Assembly (NCBI GenBank): GCA_945910005.1
Contig: OX246740.1
Coordinates: 56,103,221 to 56,167,220, forward strand
Length of the DNA stretch: 64,000 bases
Source: Isoperla grammatica
Taxonomy: Eukaryota > Arthropoda > Insecta > Plecoptera > Perlodidae
Direction: 5' to 3'
Every line of letters starts with the position of its first letter. The stretch's first letter is position 1. The position numbers and the translations under genes are program-made. This document shows positions 22,216-35,368 of the stretch, in pieces. The notes below the pieces were generated by a model. It was given only the letters and a program-made list of their open reading frames with translations, was not told the DNA's origin and searched no databases.

Positions 22216-23612
22216 TCAGCCCCCGAATTTGCTGAGCAACATGCTGTCATTCCTGTAATGAACAATTTTAGTGACAAACCCAAGGGGGACGATTTTGGGC
22301 TAATGCCCTCAGAAGATGTTAAAATTGACGTTATATGGTGAATCAATTGTCCTACTGGTTTCAATACTGGCACATCAAATTCTCCTTAGCGCAAATATAA
22401 TCTCTTAATTTTCCTGGCAAATGCCAAGACAATTCTGCGTAATTTTCCACCTATAGCGGTTAGACGTCTCAATCCTAAACCCTTATCTTTTCTAGATAAG
22501 TATCTATCTATGCACCTGGCAAAGCCCTGAGTGCGCCACATATAATGTAGTTGTGTTTTGTGTGTTATTATATTCCAAAAGTGATATTCATTCATGCTCT
22601 ACTTCAAGAATGAATAGACCGAGGATGTATCTGGGCGCCCAGTCTATCACACCGCTACAATTACAGCAATTAAAGCGCAGTAGCTGCAGCGGTAGCGGTA
22701 GCGGTAGCGGACAGCTACCTGTCTGGTCCACGCGTACATTAGCATATCAATCTGTGGTCGGTCGGTAAGCGGCCGAGCAGTAGACGGAGCCGCTACCTAT
22801 TTCGTCGGAGTCTCCCATCGAAACGTCGAGATACGATCAGCTCGACGGTTACATAAGGAGGAGGATCGGGTATAAATCATCTTCGTTTCGGAGATCGAGG
22901 GTTCGATTACCGCCCCAAGCAATGATTCGTGCGCGCGCAGGTTTACTCCGTCTTGGGTCGTGTTTACATTGTAAATTAGTGCACGCTTGGATAACACCCA
23001 TTTTATGTACCCGGTACTCGAGTGTCATTTTAATTATTGGTTTATCGGGTTTTAATGTGGGGGTGTGTCCCTATTATGCCGGCCGTCCCATCAGCGATAA
23101 TATTATTCAATTTACTTGCTCAATTATGCCATTGTAATGATATATCTTGCACACAAAACAATAAATAAATATGATATAAAATGTGTGGCAACTGTGGACG
23201 TAATAATTATTATCGGTTTGAATTATATCAGCTAGATAGAACGTTTACCATATAAAATGTTGTACATCCCAAGGGAGGATGTGGCGATGTGGTAGGGACA
23301 TTATGCGAGCCAGCTGGGACTCGAACCCATTTCTTCTGCTTTTTAGGTAGATGTGTCAATCAATTCGACCTGAAAGTTGAGCATTTTTTCTTATCCGACT
23401 ACCCTGTTGACATTCCTACCAACATAATCAACGAATCAACATTGAGCCAAGGCTATAGTTTAGGATATGGTTCTTGCAGTGGTCAGAGGTCGAATTGGAA
23501 ATTTGTCTTTTTGGGGGAAATGGTCAAAATTTCTGGTACAAACAAACAGCAAATATCTGGATACTACTATATATATATATGTTATTCTGTAGGTTTTCGC
23601 GGACTGAAGAAG

Positions 23613-23832
23613 ATGTAGTAATAGGTTCTCGGGTTGCTGTCCACGTTACTTGCTCTTTAGAGACTGGTTCTCAGCCGGTTCTCAGCCTCTGAAACCAACG
23701 GATCATCCTGAAGATGGCAAATGCGATTTTGTCGAAACGTCGAGACATTGACAATGGCCCAATTTCTGGGCCAGCAACCAGTCTCTAAAGAGCAAGTAAC
23801 GTGGACAGCAACCCGAGAACCTATTACTACAT
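23613..23832. mobile_element. Foldback element with 57-bp perfect terminal inverted repeats
   Basis: Arms 23613-23669 and 23776-23832 are exact reverse complements over 57 bp, separated by 106 bp. Both sides are flanked by AT dinucleotide runs (about 23568-23580 and 23830-23851). The spacer holds cctgaagatggcaaatgcg...gtcgaaacgtcgagac, a degenerate hammerhead-like string (CUGAAGA...GAAAC-GUC). No coding capacity. Confidence 0.85.
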
Positions 23833-24084
23833 ATATATATATATATATATAGTACATGATTTGATTATTTGTTGTTTAATGACGTACTCTACAGCTAGAT
23901 CACACGACGTCGGGGGGGGGGGGGGGTGATTGAAGGAAAGGGACAAGTAGGAGAATGGGGAGGATCTCATTTCATCGCTTCTTACGATTGGCAGAGTCAC
24001 CCTGGCCCAAATTCTACCCCTGGCCCGACGGGTAAAAGATTGATAGTTTTTAAAACGGTCCCTTCTCCTCGCCCAGTGGCGGCG

Positions 24085-24192
24085 CTCCGTCCTCCACTGA
24101 CTCCGTCCTCCACTGGCTTCGTCCTCCGTCCTCCACTGGCTCCGTCCTCCACTGGCTCCGCCCTCCACTGGCTCCGTCCTCCGTCCTCCTGG
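24085..24192. repeat. GC-rich minisatellite (ctccactggctccgtc units)
   Basis: Repeats of cctccactggctccgtc with variants. It produces the Gly/Arg/Glu-rich minus-strand open frame at 23827-24336, which is not a gene. Confidence 0.85.
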
Positions 24193-24904
24193 CCGGGGTG
24201 CATCCGGCGCGGCCATGCACAGCGCACGCGCGGTCACGTGACTGCCCAGGTGACAGATGCAGCGACCGGAAGTGCAACAGCAGCCCCGACTTAGTATTGT
24301 CGTCTCGTCACATCCAGTCCCGCTCTCCTCCTCCAAACCGTTTCACTTTCAATTCGATATCGAAATCGAATTGATCAATCGAAATGGAATCGGTATATAT
24401 CGAAACGGTTCAGAATTTCTGCCATAATAATATGTTTCGTAGGAAACAGCCTGTCCATATGACCAACTAGTATAATAAGAATAACTGGATGGATAACTGT
24501 TTGGATACTTGTGAAGGAATGTCCGAGGGCTGGATTTGAACCAATTTCCTTATACTGAGGACAACGACGAAGCCATAGGAGGGCAAGTGCCCCCTCACCA
24601 CGATGCACCATCAAAGATATATTGCTTTGCGAGAATCGATTGTTGTGTGTCAAACGATCCACAATCGATCTATATCTTCGACCCCCATACCACCAACCAC
24701 TCCCCACAAAAAGTTTAAAATTAATAATTATACAAATACGTAACAGGATTTATAGTAACTACATATAATCGTAATCACCAGACACAGGTTTTTTCCCTAG
24801 CATCAAACACAATGCACTTAAAAATGTTCCGTTCCATCAACTAGTAATGTCCATCAACTATAAAGGACTCAATACTGTCAATGAAATGTATTCATACTGT
24901 TACA

Positions 24905-24980
24905 GTTAGCGGGTGTCGAACCCGTAACCTCCCCAGTAACAGTCGCGTGTGCTACCCCACAGCAATGAGGCACCTCCCTG
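24905..24980 (-). mobile_element. tRNA-like SINE head
   Basis: The minus strand carries tgtggggtagcacacgcg and B box GGTTCGACACCC with an intervening arm. No conserved body found, so a tRNA pseudogene is also possible. Confidence 0.5.
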
Positions 24981-25027
24981 TGACAAGAGAACAATTAATG
25001 TCAAGTGCGAAACTGTGTCACCCATAC

Positions 25028-25067
<40 letters not shown>
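25028..25067. repeat. (GACA)n microsatellite, short
   Basis: About ten tandem GACA units. Confidence 0.97.
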
Positions 25068-25068
<1 letters not shown>

Positions 25069-25936
25069 CACACTACTACCGCTTCCCGTCATGAAATAAC
25101 TGACCTATTACTTGTATGGTGTTAGTGTGCTATACAATTTGCATCGGATTAAAACCAACTAAAGAATTCATTAGGCGTGAAAACCAGGCGGTGAGTTTTA
25201 GTCGGGGTGCAACTGCAACGATGTAGGCCAATCGATCCCACTGCCGCCTCGCTTCTTGCGCTTCGTCGCCGTCGTGCGCTTCAGTCCAATCCGTCAGTCC
25301 AAGATCGCATTTCTCATTCTTTACTCTATACATTTTTTGACTAATTTTTCTCATTTCTTGCTACTTTTTTCTATTGTGTGTTGTATTTGTACTTTGCATT
25401 TTGTATTGCAGTGTTGAATGTCTGTGGTATGTGTTATACTTATGGGTAGCAATAATAATTAATGATTTGTGTACGTTATTAATTATTGTCGTTCTGCTAG
25501 GATGTGCGCCTTTCGTGTCTGGTTTGTTTTTAGAGTGGATATACTATTTTGAATTTGGATTTGTGAACGCTGAGTGCTGCAAATCTTTGTTGTCAAAAAA
25601 CGAAGAGAAATACAAAATAATCACGTGCATGTTGTAAGCATTTCAATATCCGACCAGTGTTCTATTGCAGCAAGTCGCTAGATTTACCTTAGCTTGGTTG
25701 CATTGTATTTACGGGGACATGTACATCCTCCATGGGGCAAGTCTGGGGGGGGGGGGGGGGGGTGAGAACATCTGTTGAACAAGGTGATGTCAGGGGGTAT
25801 CCAAGCACGGGGGCTCGTTTTAACAAGACGCGAGCGTAACCTCAAGTAATAGGGACGAAATTTTAATCAATACCAGGAAGTTTAAATCCAGCCCCATTGA
25901 CGGCGAAACTAGAGCCGACCCTCTAAGTGACCTGAT

Positions 25937-28533
25937 AAGAGACGGCGCCCTACTTTCACCCTCGTCGTCCCGCTTAGCCTCGTTGCATGAAGACAGCGCC
26001 CTACTTTCCACCCTCGTCGTCCCGCTTAGCCTCGTTGCATGAAGACAGCGCCCTACTTTCCACCCTCGTCGTCCCGCTTAGCCTCGTTGCATGAAGACAG
26101 CGCCCTACTTTCCACCCTCGTCGTCCCGCTTAGCCTCGTTGCATGAAGACAGCGCCCTACTTTCCACCCTCGTCATCCCGCTTAGCCTCGTTGCATGAAG
26201 ACAGCGCCCTACTTTCCACCCTCGTCATCCCGCTTAGCCTCGTTGCATGAAGACAGCGCCCTACTTTCCACCCTCGTCGTCCCGCTTAGCCTCGTTGCAT
26301 GAAGACAGCGCCCTACTTCCACCCTCGTCGTCTCGCTTAGCCTCGTTGCATGAAGACAGCGCCCTACTTTCCACCCTCGTCGTCTCGCTTAGCCTCGTTG
26401 CATGAAGACAGCGCCCTACTTTCCACCCTCGTCGTCCCGCTTAGCCTCGTTGCATGAAGACAGCGCCCTACTTTCCACCCTCGTCATCCCGCTTAGCCTC
26501 GTTGCATGAAGACAGCGCCTTACTTTCCACCCTCGTCGTCCCGCTTAGCCTCGTTGCATGAAGACAGCGCCCTACTTTCACCCTTGCCGTCTCGCTTAGC
26601 CTCGTTGCATGAAGACAGCGCCCTACTTTCCACCCTCGTCGTCCCGCTTAGCCTCGTTGCATGAAGACAGCGCCCTACTTTCCACCCTCGTCATCCCGCT
26701 TAGCCTCGTTGCATGAAGACAGCGCCTTACTTTCCACCCTCGTCGTCCCGCTTAGCCTCGTTGCATGAAGACAGCGCCCTACTTTCCACCCTCGTCGTCC
26801 CGCTTAGCCTCGTTGCATGAAGACAGCGCCCTACTTTCCACCCTCGTCGTCCCGCTTAGCCTCGTTGCATGAAGACAGCGCCCTACTTTCCACCCTCGTC
26901 GTCCCGCTTAGCCTCGTTGCATGAAGACAGCGCCCTACTTTCCACCCTCGTCGTCCCGCTTAGCCTCGTTGCATGAAGACAGCGCCCTACTTTCCACCCT
27001 CGTCGTCCCGCTTAGCCTCGTTGCATGAAGACAGCGCCCTACTTTCCACCCTCGTCGTCCCGCTTAGCCTCGTTGCATGAAGACAGCGCCCTACTTTCCA
27101 CCCTCGTCGTCCCGCTTAGCCTCGTTGCATGAAGACAGCGCCCTACTTTCCACCCTCGTCGTCCCGCTTAGCCTCGTTGCATGAAGACAGCGCCCTACTT
27201 TCCACCCTCGTCGTCCCGCTTAGCCTCGTTGCATGAAGACAGCGCCCTACTTTACACCCTCGTCGTCCCGCTTAGCCTCGTTGCATGAAGACAGCGCCCT
27301 ACTTTCCACCCTTGCCGTCTCGCTTAGCCTCGTTGCATGAAGACAGCGCCCTACTTTCCACCCTCGTCGTCCCGCTTAGCCTCGTTGCATGAAGACAGCG
27401 CCCTACTTTCCACCCTCGTCGTCCCGCTTAGCCTCGTTGCATGAAGACAGCGCCCTACTTTCCACCCTCGTCGTCCCGCTTAGCCTCGTTGCATGAAGAC
27501 AGCGCCCTACTTTCCACCCTCGTCGTCCCGCTTAGCCTCGTTGCATGAAGACAGCGCCCTACTTTACACCCTCGTCGTCCCGCTTAGCCTCGTTGCATGA
27601 AGACAGCGCCCTACTTTCCACCCTCGTCGTCCCGCTTAGCCTCGTTGCATGAAGACAGCGCCCTACTTTCCACCCTCGTCATCCCGCTTAGCCTCGTTGC
27701 ATGAAGACAGCGCCCTACTTTCCACCCTCGTCGTCCCGCTTAGCCTCGTTGCATGAAGACAGCGCCCTACTTTCCACCCTCGTCGTCCCGCTTAGCCTCG
27801 TTGCATGAAGACAGCGCCCTACTTTCCACCCTCGTCGTCCCGCTTAGCCTCGTTGCATGAAGACAGCGCCCTACTTTCCACCCTCGTCATCCCGCTTAGC
27901 CTCGTTGCATGAAGACAGCGCCCTACTTTCCACCCTCGTCGTCCCGCTTAGCCTCGTTGCATGAAGAAAGCGCCCTACTTTCCACCCTCGTCGTCCCGCT
28001 TAGCCTCGTTGCATGAAGACAGCGCCCTACTTTCCACCCTCGTCGTCCCGCTTAGCCTCGTTGCATGAAGACAGCGCCCTACTTTCCACCCTCGTCGTCC
28101 CGCTTAGCCTCGTTGCATGAAGACAGCGCCCTACTTTCCACCCTCGTCGTCCCGCTTAGCCTCGTTGCATGAAGACAGCGCCCTACTTTCCACCCTCGTC
28201 GTCCCGCTTAGCCTCGTTGCATGAAGACAGCGCCCTACTTTCCACCCTCGTCGTCCCGCTTAGCCTCGTTGCATGGAGACAGCGCCCTACTTTCCACCCT
28301 CGTCGTCCCGCTTAGCCTCGTTGCATGAAGACAGCGCCCTACTTTCCACCCTCGTCGTCCCGCTTAGCCTCGTTGCATGAAGACAGCGCCCTACTTTCCA
28401 CCCTCGTCGTCCCGCTTAGCCTCGTTGCATGAAGACAGCGCCCTACTTTCCACCCTCGTCGTCCCGCTTAGCCTCGTTGCATGAAGACAGCGCCCTACTT
28501 TCCACCCTCGTCGTCCCGCTTAGCCTCGTTGCA
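25937..28533. repeat. 52-bp satellite array, about 50 copies
   Basis: The unit reads cgttgcatgaagacagcg, then ccctactttccaccctcg, then tcgtcccgcttagcct. The period is exactly 52, with very low divergence. Recurrent variants are cgtcatcccg, gccttac, cttgccgtctcg, tttacaccc and gcatggag. The first unit is degraded (gataagagacggcg). No long open frame and no gene inside. Confidence 0.98.
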
Positions 28534-28674
28534 AATCAACTTACTATCGGAGTTAAGAAGTGTCTCTCGATTTAGAAAACAGTCAATAAAATAAAAAATA
28601 ATCGTGCAATGTACAATACAATCACAAGTTCTAAAATGATTGTATTATATTCGTAAAAATATCCCTAAATTGAA

Positions 28675-28738
28675 TTCACAGCCTTCTCGAACGTCGGTTC
28701 AATCCGCGCGGATTGACCCGTCGAGAAGGCTGTGATTG
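28675..28738. other. Strong hairpin / foldback
   Basis: tcacagccttctcga pairs perfectly with tcgagaaggctgtga, and the inner ggttcaatcc pairs with ggattgaccc around a CGCG centre. Near-palindromic over about 60 bp, it lies 142 bp beyond the end of the 52-bp satellite. Could be a MITE end or a structured element. Confidence 0.8.
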
Positions 28739-28739
28739 A

Positions 28740-31115
28740 ATTATTGATGTCTAGCTATTTTGTAATTGTTACAACAATAGTACAAAAGTGCGGTGCGCAC
28801 TTTTAAAAATAAAGCCATGTTCTAACAATATCTTTCCTTGCTGCAGCAACCCCTCGTAACATGATAAATATTATGTATTAATGTCTAACACAAACTAAAT
28901 ACTTCTCCTAAGACAATCAAGACTACCGTATTTTGCACAGATACCAATAAACTAGTTTTTTAAATTGCAGCGCTCGTCGAAACGCGACTACAATGACTAC
29001 AAAACGAACAAACTCTTGTCTCTATCAGATTTACACATTTACTGACGCGAGAAAACTCGTTAAGTATTGGTAATTGACAATAATTAGGACTGGCGATGGC
29101 AGTTTCAATCACGTACACGATACAATAGAGGGGGTGTTGGGGGGGGGGCGTCTTAGAATAGGTTAGTTGCCATGAGAAGTACAAACATGGGGCAAACGCA
29201 CTCAATCCAAATAGGTAATCATTTAGCTAAAAACCTGTGTAATCCATATAATTTTTATTATAATTTGAAACTTTTCTTAATATTAAGGGTACAATGACGT
29301 AGATCCTCTGGTTTGGTTTGGTCTGGTGCTGGGTTTGCTTGTCAGACCAGGGCGGGCCCTGGTAAAGTTTGAGTAATATCATATTTTTTTATACAGTTCA
29401 TAGATAACAAGATAACAAGCTAAATATTGTATTAATTATATAATTATTGTAACATCTTAACTGTGTATAATGTAGGCTGATAGATACAATGTATGTGATT
29501 ATTTAAACTGAAAATTAACTTTGTAACATTTTATACACGTTTCCACTTTCTAACCCACGTAGATTTTCCACTCATTCGTAATCAAAGACACTGACTACCC
29601 TCCTCCTCCCCCCTCCCCTAATCTTTAATCAATTTTTAATTTTTTTGAGAAGTAACGTGTTGGTGGGTTAGCCGAGGAGATCGGTTGTAACTTGTAATAA
29701 TAATCAAGAGGGGTAAAAATGTATGAATAAATTATGATAATGTATGAACAGACGCGCTAGTCTGGGGAGTGGGAGTGCGTCAGGATAGGAGGACTCATTC
29801 GCCATGTGACCATACTTGATGTGTCTTGATGTCGCACATAATAATAATAAAACAATAATGATAATGATTACGATCATACCGACTGTAATCACGATTACAC
29901 AAGACCTATACAGGTATGTCAGCAGAGAGTCCTCGACAGTCGACATGTTCGTATCATGACAGACAGCAGCGACCGTGTCCACACATGTATACGCTGTGCC
30001 CAAGCTGAACCGAACGCACAGTTGGGCCTAATGTATTCGAAACAGACAGTACAACCCACGGCCATGATTTTTAATGTAACTGACCATAGGGCAATGAATT
30101 CTAGCTTGTCTTCGGTTGGGTATTTTAGAGTTTATGACCCCGACGAAACCAGACATGTCCCCCGTACCCCGGCCCCCGCTTCCCGTCCCCCCACCTCGCG
30201 TACACGTCTCGTTTCGTTTGGCGCAGTTACTTAGCAACTCTTTCGCATTACCTGACACGAAAAAAGCGACAGCCAAGAAGTAAGTCTGTACCATCTGTTT
30301 GAGACGAGGCACAATGGCTCTCGTACGTTGACCCACTATTGCTGTACTAAAACATGTCGCCCTATTGATTGCTCGCATTGGTCCCGACGTACAACACACA
30401 CAATGCGAGCTGCTGGGTTTATGACACATGAAGCCGCAATAAACTGCATTGAAATTAAACTGCTTCGCACTGCTTTGCTTGCGTTGGTAACTCAAAGCCA
30501 TACATGATAAATAAAAGTGTAATGAAATAATAGAAAATCAACATTTCGTGAGGATGTATATGGTTAGCAGAAACAATTAAAATTGTTAGACAAAATATTA
30601 GCTCGGAAACATGAAACCAACCGGGGAAGAACTCGAGAAATGCGATCACTAATTACCTTGGCGAAAAATAAAACATGTACTCGGCAAAGAGAAAAACAAG
30701 AAGAGTTCTTCACAACCCACGTGTTTAGAGAGTTGGCTTGGGTGACGCTGACAGCTCCCTTGAACCCACTCGCAGTGGCGTAGACGCCTTGCACGCCACT
30801 GTCAGCCTGGCTGATGAAGCTGACAACATATATATGCTACATATACATATATATACAACATATATATGCCCTTTCCACTCAAATCAAATTGGACATTGCA
30901 TTAATGACATAAATTATATAATAATATCTAGCTAAAATCCATCCAACTAAAATCCAGTGAGTTTATTCCTTCTTCCAATGCAGAACATAGTCTACATCTT
31001 CAGCTATCACCCCTCATCGTCTCGAATAGACAATAAATAGGAATGTTTTTTAGCCTGAAAAATATGACAAATAACAAAAAATAATTTAACAAATTTTGAT
31101 TAGTGACTGAACCTT
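28740..31115. other. Gene-free AT-rich stretch
   Basis: Contains a G-run (about 29134-29148) and ATATAT-rich DNA (30826-30868). A plus-strand tail of SINE family 3 (ctatcacccctcatcgtctc) lies at 31004-31023. A 157-codon minus frame (30028-30501) has no recognisable motif. Confidence 0.4.
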
Positions 31116-31120
31116 TGATA

Positions 31121-31358
31121 CGTATTATTTGAAGGCCGGGTATGTTTTTAGGCAATGTGGCGACAGGGTTTTTATTGTGTATGACGTATTATTTGAAGAC
31201 CCCAAGAAGCGCGTATGTTTTCAGGGTTGTTATTGTGTATGACGTATTATTTGAAGGCCCCAAAAAGCGGGTATGTTTTCAGGGTTGTTATTGTGTATGA
31301 CGTATTATTTGAAGACCCCAAGAAGCGCGTATGTTTTCAGGGTTGTTATTGTGTATGA
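31121..31358. repeat. 58-bp tandem repeat, four copies
   Basis: cgtattatttgaag...gttattgtgtatga repeats at 31121 (diverged), 31185, 31243 and 31301. The last three copies are nearly identical; the 31185 and 31301 copies share the ccccaagaagcgc variant. Confidence 0.93.
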
Positions 31359-32129
31359 TGAGTCGAGGATCGCGTGGGCTGATATATTAACGTATCGACC
31401 TAGACTCGCGGTTCAATGGCCCAGCAGACGCCTAATGGCGGTTCGGGGTAGTTTACCCGCTGCCCAATCTACATGACCCGCCACCACGCGACGATTGGCG
31501 GGTACTCGCTGCTTCGGTCGCTGTCATTGGAACTCCCGCACGGCACAATATACACTTTGTATGGTGTAATTGTGATTTTTTTTAAATTTTTTAAATTTGA
31601 AATTATGATACAAAGTAGATTGATTGATATTTGGGATTTACGTCTTATATTTTTGCAACTTGGCTAATGAAGACGATGAGTGGGTGATAATGCAGATGAA
31701 ATTGGGGGCTCTTTGGAGGAAAGGGGCAAGTAGGAGGGCGCGTGAGGAAAGGGAAAAGCGGAGGAAATGACACAAATAGGAAGGATAAGGTAATAGGGCG
31801 AGTTATTATTATGTTTACCATGTCTTTGTGGTTGTCGCTTATAATTTAATCAGAATGTTTCAGATGGTGGTGATGAATGCGGTTTAAGATATGGTTATTG
31901 TCTAAAAGTTCGTTGATGTCTTCATTTTTGGTCCAGGGAGGTTTTCATGCAATTCTTCGAAAAATTCGCCCTGCATTTCAATTTTATTGTAAATTTTCCT
32001 GCCCCATGACAGGAGAGCAAGGATTATATTGTGAATTTTCCTGCCACATGACAGGGCAGGTTGGCAAGTGTTTGCGCTCTTCATCCGCTTGTTGGGGGTG
32101 TTGCATGTTCTTAGCATCCCCTTACAGTT

Positions 32130-32690
32130 ATACAGCGGCTCCATCACCCGACAGTGCGCCTTACTTGTAGCGGTCAGGCAACCCCAATACACCTTGTCAG
32201 CGCGCCACACGGGACTAGCCTCGTACTTGTAGCGGTCAGGCAACCCTCAATACACCTTGTCAGCGCGCCACACGGGACTAGCCTCAACCCTGCTACCCCG
32301 TACTTGTAGCGGTCAGGCAACCCTCAATACACCTTCTCAGCGCGCCACACGGGACTAGCCTCAACCCTGCTACCCCGTACTTGTAGCGGTCAGGCAACCC
32401 TCTATACACCTTCTCAGCGCGCCACACGGGACTAGCCTCAACCCTGCTACCCCGTACTTGTAGCGGTCAGGCAACCCTCAATACACCTTGTCAGCGCGCC
32501 ACACGGGACTTGCCTCAACCCTGCTACCCCGTACTTAGAGCGCGTAGGCAACCCTCGATACACCTTCTCAGCGCTCCGCACGGCAGCCGCCTCAACCCTG
32601 CTACCCCTTACTTAGAGCGCGTAGGCAACCCTCGATACACCTTCTCAGCGCTCCGCACGGGAATTTGCTCAACTCTACTACTACCCCTTA
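32130..32690. repeat. 77-bp tandem array, about seven units
   Basis: The unit has gcctcaaccctgctacccc, gtacttgtagcggtcaggc, aaccctcaatacacc and cagcgcgccacacggg. The first two copies lack the ctcaaccctgctacccc part. The last two belong to a variant subtype (ttagagcgcgtaggcaac, cgctccgcacgg). Confidence 0.95.
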
Positions 32691-33932
32691 CTTGTTATTA
32701 TTATTATTCATTGATATTTGCTCGCCCGGAGGCGAGAAGGCCCTCTGCTTAATCTATTTGTACTGCCCCTGCAAGCCGTGTAACACAAACCCGCCATACA
32801 CGCCATGACCTGCCTCGCTAGTTTCTTTATTAAGCCCCTAATCTATTCCATCAATTCAATGTTAATGGTTTTTTCATATATAAATAATTCGCAGAGTTGA
32901 ATGCAATGCATTATAATATTTAAGTAGCTAAAAGTAATTAACGAGTTTTTAAGTAGTTTTTTTTTCCACCGCCTTGTGTCGCTGACTCTGAGTGGCCGGT
33001 TGGTTCGCCTTGAGGAGTGTGTTCACCTTTCAAAAGTAGTGCGTGACCGTGAGCGGGCTCAACGTACCTGGCATTGGCGTAGGTCCGGGCTATGTACCGA
33101 CCTTGGCGCAGGCCGTTGCCCCCTCTACTGTCTAAACCCGCAAGCGCACATTTCAACGAGCTACTGACGAAAGCCCAGTGCAGCCTGCCTGCCTGCCTGC
33201 CTGCCAGACTAGCCCGCCCAAACATGGATCGGCGCGGGGAGGAATTAAACATTCATTCATGCCGCCGCTGTGTGTGTGTATGTGTGAGGTTTCCCGGGGA
33301 AAACTCGGGGAAAGCGGGGAAATGGTCCTCATTGACAATAACATGAGAACACACAGAAGTTGAAGGGCTTGGACTGACAGATTGGAATGAATAGGTGCGC
33401 GAAATGAGGAGACTATCTTAGACTAGAAGTAAGCAAGTTGTTATTATACCGGAAAAAACATGAAATTAATGTACTATAGATTAGATTGTTGTTGCAATAA
33501 TTTTGCGTATACATAATACGTTAGAAAAATTGTATTCCGGAACGCTGCAAGTTGGAGTTTGCACAAATTAAAAGGAAGTCTTAGTTTTAGCTATAGGCCT
33601 AATGTCGCTAGATGTAACCAAAGCATGTTAAAATTTTAAAGGAATAAATAAAAATTTGTCCTATACGACGAAAATGTTGACTTTTCTACCACTTCAACCC
33701 AGAACTTTCAATAAATTTTAATTTTCCCACTTTTAGCCTCACATCAATATAGGTGACATTATAATTAAAGCAATAGTTACGATACTTTTATGAAGACAAT
33801 GTAGACAGACAATATAATCTTTAGGAACCAAATTCGAGGTTCTGTGATTAGCATGGTACGGCTATTTGCAGGTCTGTGTACAAGAAGTACATCCAAGTGC
33901 GCATGCGTGGTGGCTGTCATTGTTCGGTTGCT

Positions 33933-33963
<31 letters not shown>

Positions 33964-33973
33964 CCGTCTGTCG
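33933..33973. repeat. (TGTC)n microsatellite with TCCG interruptions
   Basis: tctg repeats ending in two tccgtctg variants. Confidence 0.95.
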
Positions 33974-34587
33974 AAAGATAATTTTAAGCTTCTTATTTCG
34001 CTGCCAAGGACAGTTCAAATTTTAACCTTGGACATGTGAATGCTGCTGTGTTTGTTAATTTCAGTCCTGGCGAGTGAAATTACACCTAGCCAGCGAGCTG
34101 GCCAACGATTTTCAAAACTTATCTTATTTTCAATTTAAATGCCTAGTTTGTGGTTTAATTTTATACGTACGCAACGATGATGTTATCAGAAACTCTTTCT
34201 TTTGTTTTTGAGACAACGCGCCTGAAAAATAAGAAAATTATGTTTTTCTAGTCGGCATCTCGTTTTTATGAATCAAAAGTAACACGAATGCACTAAAGCT
34301 CCCATAATAACTATCAACATAGAAGAGTTGACATTTACTGGTCAGATCCTGTAACGCAACACCGTGATAAGTATACGAAGAAATATTTTACAAACACAAG
34401 TATTTTTGTGCAAGTTCAAGAAAGCATTTTACAACCATGGAGCACTTTTTAAAAACTTTAGAACTAGAAGTTCCTCTTATGGCTGTGTCAATTTATCCCG
34501 CGGAAACATTTAAAATTGTAAAAAAAAAAAAAAAAAATGCCATCCCTTAGAGAGAGATTAGTATAGTTGTCGTACAGCAACTACGGG

Positions 34588-34698
34588 AACGCTTTCGTCA
34601 TCAATCAATGACGTGTTTACGGTCTCGGCCAACCCGAGCAGGTATTTGAATTAGCCATGGCCGCTGGTTGGCTGCCGCTCACGCACCCGTGACGGAAG
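34588..34698. mobile_element. CCAAT-type foldback element, diverged
   Basis: acgctttcgtcatca at the left and tgacggaagcatt at the right are inverted. The centre keeps ggtatttgaatt flanked by gccaac and ggttggc. Related in layout to 35369-35466. Confidence 0.6.
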
Positions 34699-35368
34699 CA
34701 TTACCGAAGTTGTTGTACGATGACTATAGTGATATTTATGAATATATATTTGTCTCAATAAACATATCCCTTTATGTGGTGAGAGATGGGGGTTGTTGGC
34801 CACGCAGCCTCGTGTGTCTTGACAACGGAACACGGTAGCAACATGATCGTTGCAGCAGATCTCTAACTGACGATCCACTCAGCATTGTCCGTAATTACAG
34901 GTGTTCGTACTGATTAGGATGTTATTACACAACCAGCGGTGATCGTGGAGATCGTGTACAACGTTCAGCTAACCTAATTGGATTTCAATCATTTCGCGTT
35001 TCAAAACGTTGCCACAGGACATTCATTGCTCGACTCGAAATAAACCAGAACTCTTTTGTTCTGAATCTCTCAAACCCTGATAAACTTTTCAGTCGGAGAT
35101 TCAATAATGTTTGTCCTTTATCTCATTTATGCCACTTTGTCGTCTGTATAGCAAACTTGCTTCCGTGTGATAACTTCAATAGGAAACAAAAAAACAAGTT
35201 TACATCTGCGACGAAAGTTCAGTAATTTATTTTTGTAGACATGTTTGAAAATGTCGATTATTGAGGTAAAGATATTAGGCCTATAAATACTTTAATATAA
35301 TAGGCCTATAATATTTTCAATCTAATATCTTTGCCTTTCGATACTTGCCCCGAAACAACAATACCAAC

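Noticed and set aside
22386..22595. Basic 69-codon minus frame upstream of the hammerhead-like core as a retroelement end
   Set aside because: No reverse transcriptase or endonuclease motif can be seen, so linkage to a Penelope element is unsupported.
23827..24336. 169-codon Gly/Arg/Glu-rich minus frame
   Set aside because: Generated by the GC minisatellite at 24085-24192 and by flanking sequence with no domain.
25937..28533. CRISPR-like array
   Set aside because: Whole 52-bp units are nearly identical with no unique spacers, in a eukaryotic context; it is a satellite.
30028..30501. 157-codon minus-strand open frame as a gene
   Set aside because: No recognisable motif, ordinary composition for non-coding DNA and no supporting splice structure.
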